From assembly GCA_046294495.1 (NCBI GenBank), contig JBKBKV010000027.1, forward strand, positions 1 through 22,203: a stretch of 22,203 bases of DNA, given 5' to 3'. Positions 1-7,060 of this stretch are shown here, piece by piece. Below the pieces are notes generated by a model. That model ran no database searches. It was not told the DNA's origin and saw only the letters and a list, made by a program, of their open reading frames with translations. Every line of letters begins with the position of its first letter. Position 1 is the stretch's first letter. The position numbers and the translations under genes are program-made. Source of the DNA: HRBIN23 sp046294495. GTDB taxonomy: Bacteria > Chloroflexota > Dehalococcoidia > Lucifugimonadales > HRBIN23.

Positions 1-444
1 GACCCCCTGCTCCTTCAGCCACTGGGCCGCCTCCGGGGCCAGGAAGGGATGGTTCTGGTAGTAAGTAGGGCTTCCCATCTCCCGCTGTGCCCACCCCGTC
101 CACAGGAGCACGATGGCCTCCCACGGCCAAGCCTCCCGAAGGGCATAACGCACGGCGTCTAAGGAGAGGGGCTGGCCGGGCTGGGCTAAACGGCGCAGGT
201 CCGCCAGGATGCCCCTGCCGGCGAGGCGTTCCAGAGGCACCCGGTCAATAGTGGCTCCCTCTGGCACAAAATGGTAAGGGGCGTCCACATGGGTGCCCAG
301 ATGGGTAGCCAGGGTAATGCGGGTGTTGCTCCTCCCATGCTGGGCATGGGTGTGAACAGGCTCGGCTGTGAAGCCAGGCAGGCCCGGCACCGGCGTCAGG
401 CGGTCTGGGGACAAAGTAAGGGTCAGGTCAACCCACTTTGCCAT
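1..444 (-). CDS. Cyclase family protein (kynurenine formamidase-like metal-dependent hydrolase), partial
   Basis: The reading frame runs from ATG at 444 off the left edge and gives the first 148 residues. The family signature HxGTHxDxPxH is intact at residues 48-58 (HLGTHVDAPYH); in cyclase/kynurenine formamidase enzymes these residues bind the catalytic Zn or Mn. An upstream histidine stretch (HTHAQHG, residues 31-37) and the later LWTGW segment (114-118) also fit the fold. Family members hydrolyse N-formylkynurenine, isatin or other cyclic amides and lactones, and the substrate cannot be read from this half. The start overlaps the recX stop by 17 bp, so it is probably translated from the same mRNA as recX and the CoA-transferase. 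The overlap argues for ATG 444 as the true start. The C-terminal part lies outside the window. Confidence 0.85.
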   Translation of the reverse strand, partial: MAKWVDLTLTLSPDRLTPVPGLPGFTAEPVHTHAQHGRSNTRITLATHLGTHVDAPYHFVPEGATIDRVPLERLAGRGILADLRRLAQPGQPLSLDAVRYALREAWPWEAIVLLWTGWAQREMGSPTYYQNHPFLAPEAAQWLKEQGV

Positions 445-916
445 TGGGGCCCTCCTTTTGGGCGTAGTGCCAGGCATCCAGGGCCACCTGCCTTGCCAGG
501 GAGGGGCCAAACCCCCGTCGGCGCAGGTAGGAGTAGAGGCGACGCAGAAATGTCGCGCGGGGGAGGCCCTGGAGGCGTGGTGCCCACTGCTGGGCGCACT
601 GGCGCGCCAGGGCCGGGTCGTTAACCCCCTGGGCCACCTCCTGGGCTACCTGGGGAGGAACGCCCTGGGCCACCAGTTCCCGCTCCACCAGCCAGCGAGA
701 GCGTGGTCGGTGCTCCAGGCGTGCCTGTGACCACATCTGAGCGAAGCGCCGGTCGTCTAAGTAGCCCAGGGCCTTCAGGCGCTCAACGGCAGAGGCTACC
801 TCCTCTTCGGGGAAAGCCCTAGCCAGGCGCTGGCGCAGGCGAGCCTCGGTGAGGGGACGGCGGGACAGGAGGCGCAGGCCTTCAGCCAGGGCCGAGGTGG
901 GCTGACCTCGCTTCAC
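428..916 (-). CDS. recX: Regulatory protein RecX
   Basis: A 162-residue protein, the usual size for RecX, which binds RecA and modulates its filament on ssDNA. The helical three-repeat RecX pattern is visible: LLSRRPLTEARLRQRL near the N-terminus, the hallmark LGYLDDRRFAQMW at about residues 50-62, and LRRRGFGPSLARQV near the end. The open frame extends upstream to 1072, but that extension is proline/glycine-rich and lies inside the preceding gene. The GTG at 916 forms a GTGA overlap with the CoA-transferase stop and has a purine-rich GAGGGGGTGG just upstream, so I chose it. No recA lies beside it; the neighbours are metabolic genes. The family call is secure, while its function in this operon is unknown. 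Confidence 0.88.
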   Translation of the reverse strand: MKRGQPTSALAEGLRLLSRRPLTEARLRQRLARAFPEEEVASAVERLKALGYLDDRRFAQMWSQARLEHRPRSRWLVERELVAQGVPPQVAQEVAQGVNDPALARQCAQQWAPRLQGLPRATFLRRLYSYLRRRGFGPSLARQVALDAWHYAQKEGPNGKVG

Positions 917-2103
917 ACCACCCCCTCTTGGCGCAGGCGCTCCACCTGCTCTGGGGAAAGGCCCAGCCACTGCATCAGCACCTCCACTGTGTGCTCCCCC
1001 AGTTCGGGGGGAGATGTGCGCACGCCCCCCGGCGTGCGAGAGTGGCGGATAGGGGTGTTGGGATACTTCCACCCACCGATGCGAGGGTGGGGCAGTTCCA
1101 CTATCATCTTGCGATGCTGAATCTGCGGGTCTTGCACCACCTTGTCAATGGTGTTCACCGGCCCGCAGGGGATGCCCATGGGGATCAGTTCGTCCAGCCA
1201 TTCCTGGGTGGTTTTCTGGCGCATAGCCTCCGAGATGGCCGGCTCTAGTATATCAATGTGCTGGGTGCGGGACCAGGAGGTCTGAAAGCGGGGGTCGTCT
1301 ATCCATTCGGGATGGCCGATGGCGGCGCAGAAGAGGGGCCACTGGGTCTCGCTGCCCCCGAAGATGGCCACCACAATCCATCCGTCTCTAGTGGGGAAAG
1401 CCTGGAATGGGGTGGCTGAGGGATGGCGGGTGCCCAGAGGGCGGGGCACCTCCCCCGTGGCGAAGTAGCGGGCCAGAGCGTTCTCCAGCACCGCCACCTG
1501 GCAGTCCAGCATACTTATATCCAGAAACTGCCCCTTACCGCTCTGCTGGCGCTCATACAAGGCGGCACAGATGCCCACAGCTGCAAAGAGGCCCGCTACG
1601 ATGTCCCCGTAGGAAGTGCCGGGGCGCACGGGACGGCCGTCTGCCTCTCCAGTAATGCTCATTACCCCACCCATGGCCTGGACGATGATGTCCAGGGCGG
1701 GGCGCTGGGCGTAGGGGCCGTCCTGCCCAAACCCGGAGATAGCGCAGTAGACCAGGCGGGGGTTACGCTGGGCCAGCACATCATACCCAAGCCCCAGGTG
1801 CGCCATGCTGCCCGGCGTGAAGTTCTCCACCAGCACATCGGCATGCTCCACCAGGCGCAGGAAGACTTCTCGCCCCTGTGGTTTCTGAAGGTCCAGGGTT
1901 ATGCTCTTTTTGTTGCGATTGAGGGAGAGGAAATAGACGCTGACGCCGTCCACGAAGGGGCCGGTGCCACGGGCGGCGTCTCCCCCGCCGGGGTGTTCCA
2001 CCTTCACCACCTCCGCTCCCATATCGGCCAGGAGCATGGTGCAGAAGGGGCCGGAGAGGATCCAGGAGAGGTCTAGGACACGGATGTCAGCCAGAGGGCC
2101 CAT
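913..2103 (-). CDS. CaiB/BaiF family CoA-transferase (class III)
   Basis: A 396-residue protein, full length for class III CoA-transferases such as formyl-CoA transferase, CaiB and alpha-methylacyl-CoA racemase-like enzymes. It moves CoA between carboxylic acids through an aspartyl-CoA thioester. The N-terminus (RVLDLSWILSGPFCTMLLADMGAEVVKVE) is the Rossmann-type half, followed by LNRNKKSITLDL (61-72) and NPRLVYCAISGFGQDGPY (114-131). The presumed catalytic Asp is D167 in TSYGDIVAG, and the linker (PFQAFPTRDGWIVVA) and C-terminal (MGIPCGPVN) motifs are also present. Substrates cannot be assigned from sequence alone. The start ATG at 2103 lies ten bases from an N run, so its upstream region is incomplete. 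It leads an operon with recX and the cyclase. Confidence 0.9.
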   Translation of the reverse strand: MGPLADIRVLDLSWILSGPFCTMLLADMGAEVVKVEHPGGGDAARGTGPFVDGVSVYFLSLNRNKKSITLDLQKPQGREVFLRLVEHADVLVENFTPGSMAHLGLGYDVLAQRNPRLVYCAISGFGQDGPYAQRPALDIIVQAMGGVMSITGEADGRPVRPGTSYGDIVAGLFAAVGICAALYERQQSGKGQFLDISMLDCQVAVLENALARYFATGEVPRPLGTRHPSATPFQAFPTRDGWIVVAIFGGSETQWPLFCAAIGHPEWIDDPRFQTSWSRTQHIDILEPAISEAMRQKTTQEWLDELIPMGIPCGPVNTIDKVVQDPQIQHRKMIVELPHPRIGGWKYPNTPIRHSRTPGGVRTSPPELGEHTVEVLMQWLGLSPEQVERLRQEGVV

Positions 2104-2112
2104 TACTTCTGC

Positions 2113-2209
2113 NNNNNNNNNNNNNNNNNNNNNNNNNNNNNNNNNNNNNNNNNNNNNNNNNNNNNNNNNNNNNNNNNNNNNNNNNNNNNNNNNNNNNNNN
2201 NNNNNNNNN
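2113..2209. other. Assembly gap (97 N)
   Basis: A run of 97 Ns falls between the nucleotidyltransferase stop and the CoA-transferase start. On the minus strand the base run just before the gap ends in GGAGGAAC, which looks like a ribosome binding site, and the sequence after it is GCAGAAGTA followed by ATG. If the Ns were only padding, this site would sit 12 bases from the start. The true gap size cannot be known from here. Confidence 0.95.
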
Positions 2210-2278
2210 GTTCCTCCATAACAAATAGGGGGCGTATGGTAAATATCCTAGCGCACTAACTGGGGGAAGGGTAGCACC

Positions 2279-3343
2279 CTATGGCGGCCCCACACCCACC
2301 TGCCCCTCGTCTCCCAGGAAGAGGGAGACCCACCCCTGCCCGTTCCCATCCACCCGGCACCCCACCCCCAGCAGGCTCTGGCGCAGGTGCGCACCGTGCA
2401 CCACACACCCCTCCATCAGGATGCTGTCCACCACCGTGCTGTCCTGCACCTGGCTCCCGTCGCCGATGCTCACGACGGGGCCGATGTCGGCTTCGTGCAC
2501 TATGCAGTTGGCCCCTATGGAAAGGGGTCCCCGCAAGACGCTCCCCCGCACCTGGGAGCCAGGACCCACCTCCACCGTTCCCAATACCTGGCACGCCTCC
2601 AGAACGCCCTGGATATGGGGGCTAGTCCTCTCCTGCAACACACGGCGGTTCGCCTCTAGCACATCCTCCTTACGCCCCAGGTCCAGCCACCAGCGGTGAA
2701 AACGGCGGATTTGCACCTGGGCTCCCTGCTCCAGGAGGGCCTGAATGGCGTCGGTAATTTCCAGTTCCCCCCGTGCAGAGGGTTTTAGGGTGGCGATGAC
2801 CTGGTGCACCATGGGGGTAAAGGCATACACACCGATGATGGCCAGGTTGCTCCTGGGTTCCCGAGGTTTCTCCACCAGGCGCAGAGGGCGGCCGTGGGCA
2901 TCCACCTCTACCACCCCGAAGCGGCGGGGATCGGGCACCTCCTTCACCAGGGCCAGGGCCTCGGCCCCACTGGCAGGCCAATTCTGAAGGGAATCGGCGA
3001 TGCCCCCCTGGAACAGGTTGTCCCCCAGCAGGAGGAGGAAAGGTTCGTCCCCCAGGAAGTGGCGGGCACAGGCCACAGCGTGGGCCAGTCCCTTGGGCTC
3101 CTGCTGCACCACATAGGAGATGCGCACACCCCAACGAGCACCATCCCCCACAGCCTGGCGAATGGCTGCGCCACTGTCCGGGGCCACCACAATCCCCACC
3201 TCCTCCACCCCCGCCTGGGCCAGGTAGTCCAGCACATAGAAGAGCACAGGTCGATTGGCCACCGGCACCAAGTGCTTGGGGCGGGTGTAGGTTAGGGGGC
3301 GCAGACGGGTGCCTTTGCCAGCGGCCAGGACAAGGCCCTTCAT
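2279..3343 (-). CDS. Sugar-1-phosphate nucleotidyltransferase, long RmlA/StrD type with C-terminal left-handed beta-helix
   Basis: A 354-residue protein. Residues 1-235 are the nucleotidyltransferase domain: GLVLAAGKGTRLRPLT (3-18) binds the NTP, and LGDN (106-109), VEKP (157-160), GELEITDAI (192-200) and WLDLG (219-223) are sugar-nucleotide pocket motifs. Residues 240-354 form a hexapeptide-rich beta-helix with the ending VDGNGQGWVSLFLGD. Length and ending match long-form glucose-1-phosphate thymidylyltransferases (StrD/TIGR01208 type), which make dTDP-glucose for sugar modification; a UTP- or GTP-using relative is possible. No rmlB, rmlC or rmlD is adjacent. The ATG at 3343 opens exactly on the family N-terminus. 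It is transcribed divergently from rpsF. Confidence 0.87.
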   Translation of the reverse strand: MKGLVLAAGKGTRLRPLTYTRPKHLVPVANRPVLFYVLDYLAQAGVEEVGIVVAPDSGAAIRQAVGDGARWGVRISYVVQQEPKGLAHAVACARHFLGDEPFLLLLGDNLFQGGIADSLQNWPASGAEALALVKEVPDPRRFGVVEVDAHGRPLRLVEKPREPRSNLAIIGVYAFTPMVHQVIATLKPSARGELEITDAIQALLEQGAQVQIRRFHRWWLDLGRKEDVLEANRRVLQERTSPHIQGVLEACQVLGTVEVGPGSQVRGSVLRGPLSIGANCIVHEADIGPVVSIGDGSQVQDSTVVDSILMEGCVVHGAHLRQSLLGVGCRVDGNGQGWVSLFLGDEGQVGVGPP

Positions 3344-3370
3344 GGTTATCCCCAGGATGTTTCCTCTATC

Positions 3371-3399
3371 AGCATAGGGGAGTGGGATGGTTATAGCAA
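3371..3399 (-). promoter_or_regulatory. Predicted sigma70-type promoter of the nucleotidyltransferase gene
   Basis: On the minus strand TTGCTA (3394-3399) and TATGCT (3371-3376) are separated by 17 bases, each matching four of six consensus positions. A transcript would start near 3364, about 20 bases before the ATG at 3343. It lies back to back with the rpsF promoter. Confidence 0.45.
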
Positions 3400-3426
3400 G
3401 AGGGCACTACACCATCTTCGCCCAGG

Positions 3427-3435
3427 TGGTATACT
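3427..3435 (+). promoter_or_regulatory. Predicted extended -10 promoter of the rpsF operon
   Basis: TATACT at 3430-3435 is preceded by TG and one base (3427-3429), an extended -10 element. No good -35 box is present 16-18 bases upstream, as is usual for extended -10 promoters. The start point would be near 3442, giving a leader of about 45 bases with a hairpin at 3453-3466. Confidence 0.5.
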
Positions 3436-3452
3436 AGAACTAGCCTGTGTAA

Positions 3453-3466
3453 GCCCCCGTGGGGGC
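3453..3466 (+). promoter_or_regulatory. GC-rich hairpin in the rpsF leader
   Basis: GCCCC and GGGGC flank a CGTG loop in the predicted 5' leader of rpsF, twenty bases before the start codon. In several bacteria the S6:S18 complex represses its own operon by binding a leader structure. Whether this short hairpin is such a site is a guess; it lacks an obvious internal bulge. Confidence 0.25.
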
Positions 3467-3485
3467 AAAGACTTGGAGCGCCAGC

Positions 3486-3779
3486 GTGAAGATGCGAGAC
3501 TACGAACTGGTTCTTGTGGTCAGCCCGGAAGTAGACGACGCCCGCACCCAGGCGTTGGTGGAGCGCATCCACCGCCTAATCACAGAACGAGGGGGAAGCC
3601 TCACCAAACACGAAACCTGGGGGCGCAAGCGCCTCGCCTACCCCATCCGTAACTACAAGGAGGGCACCTATCTCTTCACCCAGTTCCAGGCCAACACTCA
3701 AACCTCCCGAGAGATAGAACAGGCCCTGCGGGTTTCCGAGGAGGTGCTCCGCCACCTCCTGGTCAAGGTAGAAGGTTAG
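3486..3779 (+). CDS. rpsF: 30S ribosomal protein bS6
   Basis: A 97-residue protein with the bS6 pattern: an MRDYELVLVVSPEVDD start, the central WGRKRLAYPIRNYKEGTYLFTQF and the terminal VLRHLLVKVEG. bS6 binds 16S rRNA together with bS18 in the platform of the small subunit, and the bS18 gene lies two genes downstream. An open frame reaches back to a GTG at 3459, but GGAG at 3475-3478 sits seven bases before the GTG at 3486, so I chose that start. ATG 3492 is the alternative and would give the more typical N-terminus. It is the first gene of the rpsF-ssb-rpsR set. There is no long acidic C-terminal tail of the E. coli kind. Confidence 0.95.
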   Translation: MKMRDYELVLVVSPEVDDARTQALVERIHRLITERGGSLTKHETWGRKRLAYPIRNYKEGTYLFTQFQANTQTSREIEQALRVSEEVLRHLLVKVEG

Positions 3780-3801
3780 TGGGCAAGGCTGTAGGAGAGG
3801 G

Positions 3802-4203
3802 ATGGCTGGGCTAGTCAAAATCATTGTTATCGGCAATGTGGGCACCGACCCGGAGATGCGCTACACCCCCCAGGGCACACCGGTAACCTCCTTCCGTTTG
3901 GCGGCTACCCGCACCTTCAACGCCCCCGACGGGACACGCCAGCAGGAAACGGAATGGTTCACTGTGGTGGCGTGGCGGCAGTTGGCCGAGCAGGTTAGCC
4001 AATACCTTACCAAGGGGCGGAGGGCATATGTGGAGGGACGCCTGCGGAGCCGTTCCTGGGTGGGAAACGATGGACAGACCCGCTGGGTAAACGAGATCGT
4101 GGCCGACCGCGTCATCTTCCTGGACAGGCCCACCCCTGAGGCCCAGGCACCCGAAGAGGCCCCCCCTGAAGAAGGCCCTTCCCCCAACGACCTGCCTTTC
4201 TAA
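3802..4203 (+). CDS. ssb: Single-stranded DNA-binding protein
   Basis: A 133-residue SSB. Residues 1-108 are the OB fold, with KIIVIGNVGTDPEMRYTPQG, the SFRLAATR strand and TEWFTVVAWRQLAEQ. A short Pro/Glu-rich linker leads to the acidic C-terminal tip ending in DLPF, a variant of the DDIPF tail that recruits repair and replication proteins. The protein coats ssDNA during replication, recombination and repair, normally as a tetramer. The ATG at 3802 follows an AGGAGAGGG site. It is 22 bases after rpsF and 27 bases before the rpsR start, the classical order, so it is probably co-transcribed with both. Confidence 0.96.
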   Translation: MAGLVKIIVIGNVGTDPEMRYTPQGTPVTSFRLAATRTFNAPDGTRQQETEWFTVVAWRQLAEQVSQYLTKGRRAYVEGRLRSRSWVGNDGQTRWVNEIVADRVIFLDRPTPEAQAPEEAPPEEGPSPNDLPF

Positions 4204-4230
4204 TCTGCTGTGTAGCGAGAGGTGATAGCC

Positions 4231-4605
4231 TTGACAACCCAACCCCAACCTGCCGTAACCCAGTCAGCGCCATCCCCACGCGCCCAGGGGGTATCCGCCC
4301 AGCGTCGGAAGGGGCGCCGCCGCTACTATCCCCCCCGCAAGAAGGCGTGCCCCTTCTGCGTGGAGAAAAGCCTCGCAATAGACTATAAAAATATCACCCT
4401 GCTGAAACGCTTCATTGGGGATCAGATGAAGATTGAGCCGCGCCGCAAGACGGGGGTCTGCGCCAAGCACCAGCGCTTCCTGGCCACAGCCATCAAGCGC
4501 GCCCGACACCTGGCCCTGCTTCCCTTCGTTCCAGACCACGTGCACAAGACGGGTTGGGCAGCCCCCACCGCTGGGGAAACAACCCCAGCCCCCCCTGCTC
4601 GGTAG
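4231..4605 (+). CDS. rpsR: 30S ribosomal protein bS18
   Basis: A 124-residue bS18, longer than the usual 75-90 because of a Gln/Pro/Ser-rich N-terminal extension of about 25 residues and a Pro/Thr-rich C-terminal extension of about 20. The core is clear: YYPPRKKACPFC, IDYKNITLLKRFIGD and KIEPRRKTGVCAKHQRFLATAIKRARHLALLPF. The CPFC pair together with CAKH suggests a zinc-binding (C+) form. The open frame also has a GTG at 4222, but that codon lies inside a near-perfect Shine-Dalgarno AGGTGA (4220-4225). The TTG at 4231, five bases after it, is therefore the better start. bS18 pairs with bS6 in the 30S platform. Confidence 0.94.
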   Translation: MTTQPQPAVTQSAPSPRAQGVSAQRRKGRRRYYPPRKKACPFCVEKSLAIDYKNITLLKRFIGDQMKIEPRRKTGVCAKHQRFLATAIKRARHLALLPFVPDHVHKTGWAAPTAGETTPAPPAR

Positions 4606-4613
4606 GAGGCCCT

Positions 4614-5735
4614 ATGGCGGGGAAAGCACCTGGCAAGACCCCCCAGATATACTCCAGCCGCCGTCGACTGGCCCGCTGGCAACAAGAGCAACGCAAGGCA
4701 CGCACCGCCCTCTTCCTGGGCATCGTGGCGGTGGTCGTCATCCTTGCTATCCCCGCCTATGGCTACTACGCCACCTTTATCCAACCACCCAGGCAATGGG
4801 TTGTCCAGGTCAACGAGCGCACCTTCAGCATGGGCTACCTGGTAAAACTTCTGCGCATGTTCCAGCGGGGGGGCCAACTCACAGGCCAAAGCCTTAATCT
4901 GGGCACCCTTCCCTTCCAGTTGGTGCAGGTGCTTAGCGAGAACGAACTCATCCGCCAGACCGCCCCCCGCTATAACATCGTCGTGAGCCAGCAGGACATA
5001 GACCAGGAGGTGCGCCGCCGCATCCTGGGGGAGCGCCCACAGAACGACCCCACCCCCACCGACCAACTGGAGCGGGAGTTCCGGGAGCGCTACCGCCAAT
5101 ACCTTACTACCATTGGCCTTTCTGAAAAGGAGCACAGGCAAGTGGTGGAGTGGGACCTCTACCGGGAGCGCATGCGCGACTATTTAGGGCAGACCATCCC
5201 CTCAGTTCAGCCCCAGGTGCGCCTCTCCCGCATCACCGTGGCCACCCAGGAGAAAGCCCAGGAGGTAGTTCAGCGTTTCAAGGAGGGCCAGCCCTTCCCC
5301 AAACTAGTCAACGAGTATTCGGTAGACAACGAGGAGGTGCGCAAAGACGGGGACATCGGCTGGGTGGTGAAGGGCGTCTTGCCCGACATAGACGACAAGA
5401 TTGCATGCCCCCCCGAACCTGGCTCCTCCACTGGCAAGGAGATGCCCGGCCTCTTTGCAGGAATAGAACCAGGAACCCTCCTCTGCCCCCAATCCCGCCC
5501 AGCCGGCCCCGATGGACAGATCGTGTGGTATGTCTACCTGGTTACCGAGACAGCCTCTGCCCGGGAAGTGGAACCATCCCAGCGGGAGGTTCTTAAGACC
5601 CGCGCCCTGGACCAGTGGCTCTCCGAGGAACGCTCAAAACACATCGTCCGCCTAAACTTCGACTCCGAGAAATACTCCTGGATAGTAAAGCAACTGCGCA
5701 TCGCATCCCCCCAGAGCGGGCAGTCCGCACAGTAA
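4614..5735 (+). CDS. Membrane-anchored peptidylprolyl isomerase (PpiC/parvulin, SurA/PrsA-like)
   Basis: A 373-residue protein. A basic N-terminus is followed by one membrane segment at about 31-52, so the rest should lie outside the membrane. Residues 60-190 are a SurA-type helical chaperone region. Residues 202-312 are the parvulin domain: VRLSRITVATQEKAQEVVQRFKEGQPF, then EYSVDNEEVRKDGDIGWV, then IVWYVYLVTETASAREV. It likely assists folding of exported proteins by prolyl cis-trans isomerisation. Two cysteines (265 and 291) lie in a 30-residue Pro/Gly-rich insertion within the parvulin domain. The start ATG at 4614 has AGGAGG four bases upstream; an in-frame GTG at 4554 would overlap rpsR and has no such site. 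Nine bases separate it from hom. Confidence 0.85.
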   Translation: MAGKAPGKTPQIYSSRRRLARWQQEQRKARTALFLGIVAVVVILAIPAYGYYATFIQPPRQWVVQVNERTFSMGYLVKLLRMFQRGGQLTGQSLNLGTLPFQLVQVLSENELIRQTAPRYNIVVSQQDIDQEVRRRILGERPQNDPTPTDQLEREFRERYRQYLTTIGLSEKEHRQVVEWDLYRERMRDYLGQTIPSVQPQVRLSRITVATQEKAQEVVQRFKEGQPFPKLVNEYSVDNEEVRKDGDIGWVVKGVLPDIDDKIACPPEPGSSTGKEMPGLFAGIEPGTLLCPQSRPAGPDGQIVWYVYLVTETASAREVEPSQREVLKTRALDQWLSEERSKHIVRLNFDSEKYSWIVKQLRIASPQSGQSAQ

Positions 5736-5744
5736 GGGGTCTCC

Positions 5745-7037
5745 GTGGCTGAAGTCGGCATTGGCCTTATGGGGCTGGGTGTAGTTGGAAGCGGGGTAGC
5801 GGGCGTCCTCTTGAAGAAGGGCGAAGCCCTGGCTCGGCAGGTGGGTATCTCCCTGGCTCTCCATCGTGTGCTAGTGCGCAACCTCACCAAGCCCCGCTCG
5901 GTGCACCTCCCCGAAGGGGTGCTTACCACCAACCCAGAAGACCTGCTGACCAACCCTCACTGCCACATCATTGTTGAGGTGATGGGGGGCGAGGAGCCGG
6001 CGGCCACCTATATCCGCCGTGCCCTGGCCGGTGGCAAGCATGTGGTTACCGCCAACAAAGAGGTCATGGCCAAGCATGGCCCCACTCTCTTTCGCCTGGC
6101 CCAGCAACGGCAAGTGTATCTACTCTTTGAAGCCTCTGTAGGGGGAGGCATACCCCTCATCGGCCCCCTCCAGAGAGACCTCCTGGCCAACGACATCACC
6201 TCCCTGCGGGCCATTATCAACGGCACCACTAACTATATCCTCACCCGCATGGCCCGGGATGGGGTGGACTACCAGGTGGCCCTACAGGAGGCACAGGCCA
6301 AAGGCTACGCCGAGCCCGACCCTACTAACGATGTGGAAGGCATAGATGCCGCCTACAAACTGGCGGTGCTCTCCCTTTTGGCCTTCCGCACCTTTGTGCC
6401 CTTTCCACAGATCCACCGGGAGGGTATCACTCACCTGAAGGCCAAAGACTTTCGCTATGCCCACGAACTGGGATACGAGATAAAACTCCTGGCCATTGGA
6501 CGCAAGGAGAACGGTGCTGTGCAGGCCCGTGTGCACCCCGTCTTTGTGCCCTCTCATACCCTCCTGGCCAAGGTGGATGGGGCATACAATGCCATTGAGG
6601 TGCAGGGCGACCTGGTGGGGAGGGTGGTCTTTCACGGCCTGGGGGCAGGCCCAGCCCCCACCTCAAGCGCCGTGGTGAACGACATCCTCACCATTGCCCG
6701 CTCCATCAAGGCACAGACAAGGCCCCTGCCCTGGTTGGACTACGACACCCCCCTAAGTGTGCGCCCTATGGACGACCTTACCACCCAATACTACCTGCGC
6801 CTGAATGTGGCCGACCGCCCAGGCGTGCTGGCCCAAATCGCCCATATCCTGGGAGAACTGTCCATCAGCATCGCATCGGTGATCCAGAAGGATGCTGACC
6901 CCACGGCCGGCACAGCGGAGATCGTTATTATGACCCACCCTGCACGGGAGGGGGCTGTGCAGGAGGCTTTGGGGCATATCCGCCGCCTGCCGGTGGTGCA
7001 GGAGGTAAGCAACCTGATACGGGTGGAGGCAGACTAG
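5745..7037 (+). CDS. hom: Homoserine dehydrogenase with ACT domain
   Basis: A 430-residue enzyme that reduces aspartate-semialdehyde to homoserine, feeding threonine and methionine synthesis. The NAD(P)-binding start is GLMGLGVVGSG (7-17). The family signature A-x3-G-Y-A-E-x2-P-x2-D-V-x-G-x-D-x3-K is complete at residues 183-205, including D201 and K205 at the active site. INGTTNYILT (158-167) is typical. Residues 350-428 (YYLRLNVADRPGVLAQIAHIL onward) form an ACT domain, which usually gives allosteric feedback by threonine. The GTG start at 5745 lies nine bases after the isomerase stop. The gene is followed 23 bases later by thrC; a homoserine kinase gene is not in view. Confidence 0.96.
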   Translation: MAEVGIGLMGLGVVGSGVAGVLLKKGEALARQVGISLALHRVLVRNLTKPRSVHLPEGVLTTNPEDLLTNPHCHIIVEVMGGEEPAATYIRRALAGGKHVVTANKEVMAKHGPTLFRLAQQRQVYLLFEASVGGGIPLIGPLQRDLLANDITSLRAIINGTTNYILTRMARDGVDYQVALQEAQAKGYAEPDPTNDVEGIDAAYKLAVLSLLAFRTFVPFPQIHREGITHLKAKDFRYAHELGYEIKLLAIGRKENGAVQARVHPVFVPSHTLLAKVDGAYNAIEVQGDLVGRVVFHGLGAGPAPTSSAVVNDILTIARSIKAQTRPLPWLDYDTPLSVRPMDDLTTQYYLRLNVADRPGVLAQIAHILGELSISIASVIQKDADPTAGTAEIVIMTHPAREGAVQEALGHIRRLPVVQEVSNLIRVEAD

Positions 7038-7060
7038 AGTCCAACTTCATTGAGGGCAGC

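Noticed and set aside
1423..2076. A 217-residue plus-strand open frame opposite the CoA-transferase
   Set aside because: It is antisense to a full-length conserved enzyme and has no family features.
2210..2278. A promoter for the CoA-transferase operon (TTTACC, 17 bases, TATGGA on the minus strand)
   Set aside because: The -10 box matches only three of six positions and the region is cut by the N run, so support is too weak.
2279..3343. GlmU as an alternative identity for the nucleotidyltransferase
   Set aside because: Length, motif set and C-terminal ending match the long RmlA/StrD type; GlmU is about 100 residues longer with a full acetyltransferase domain.
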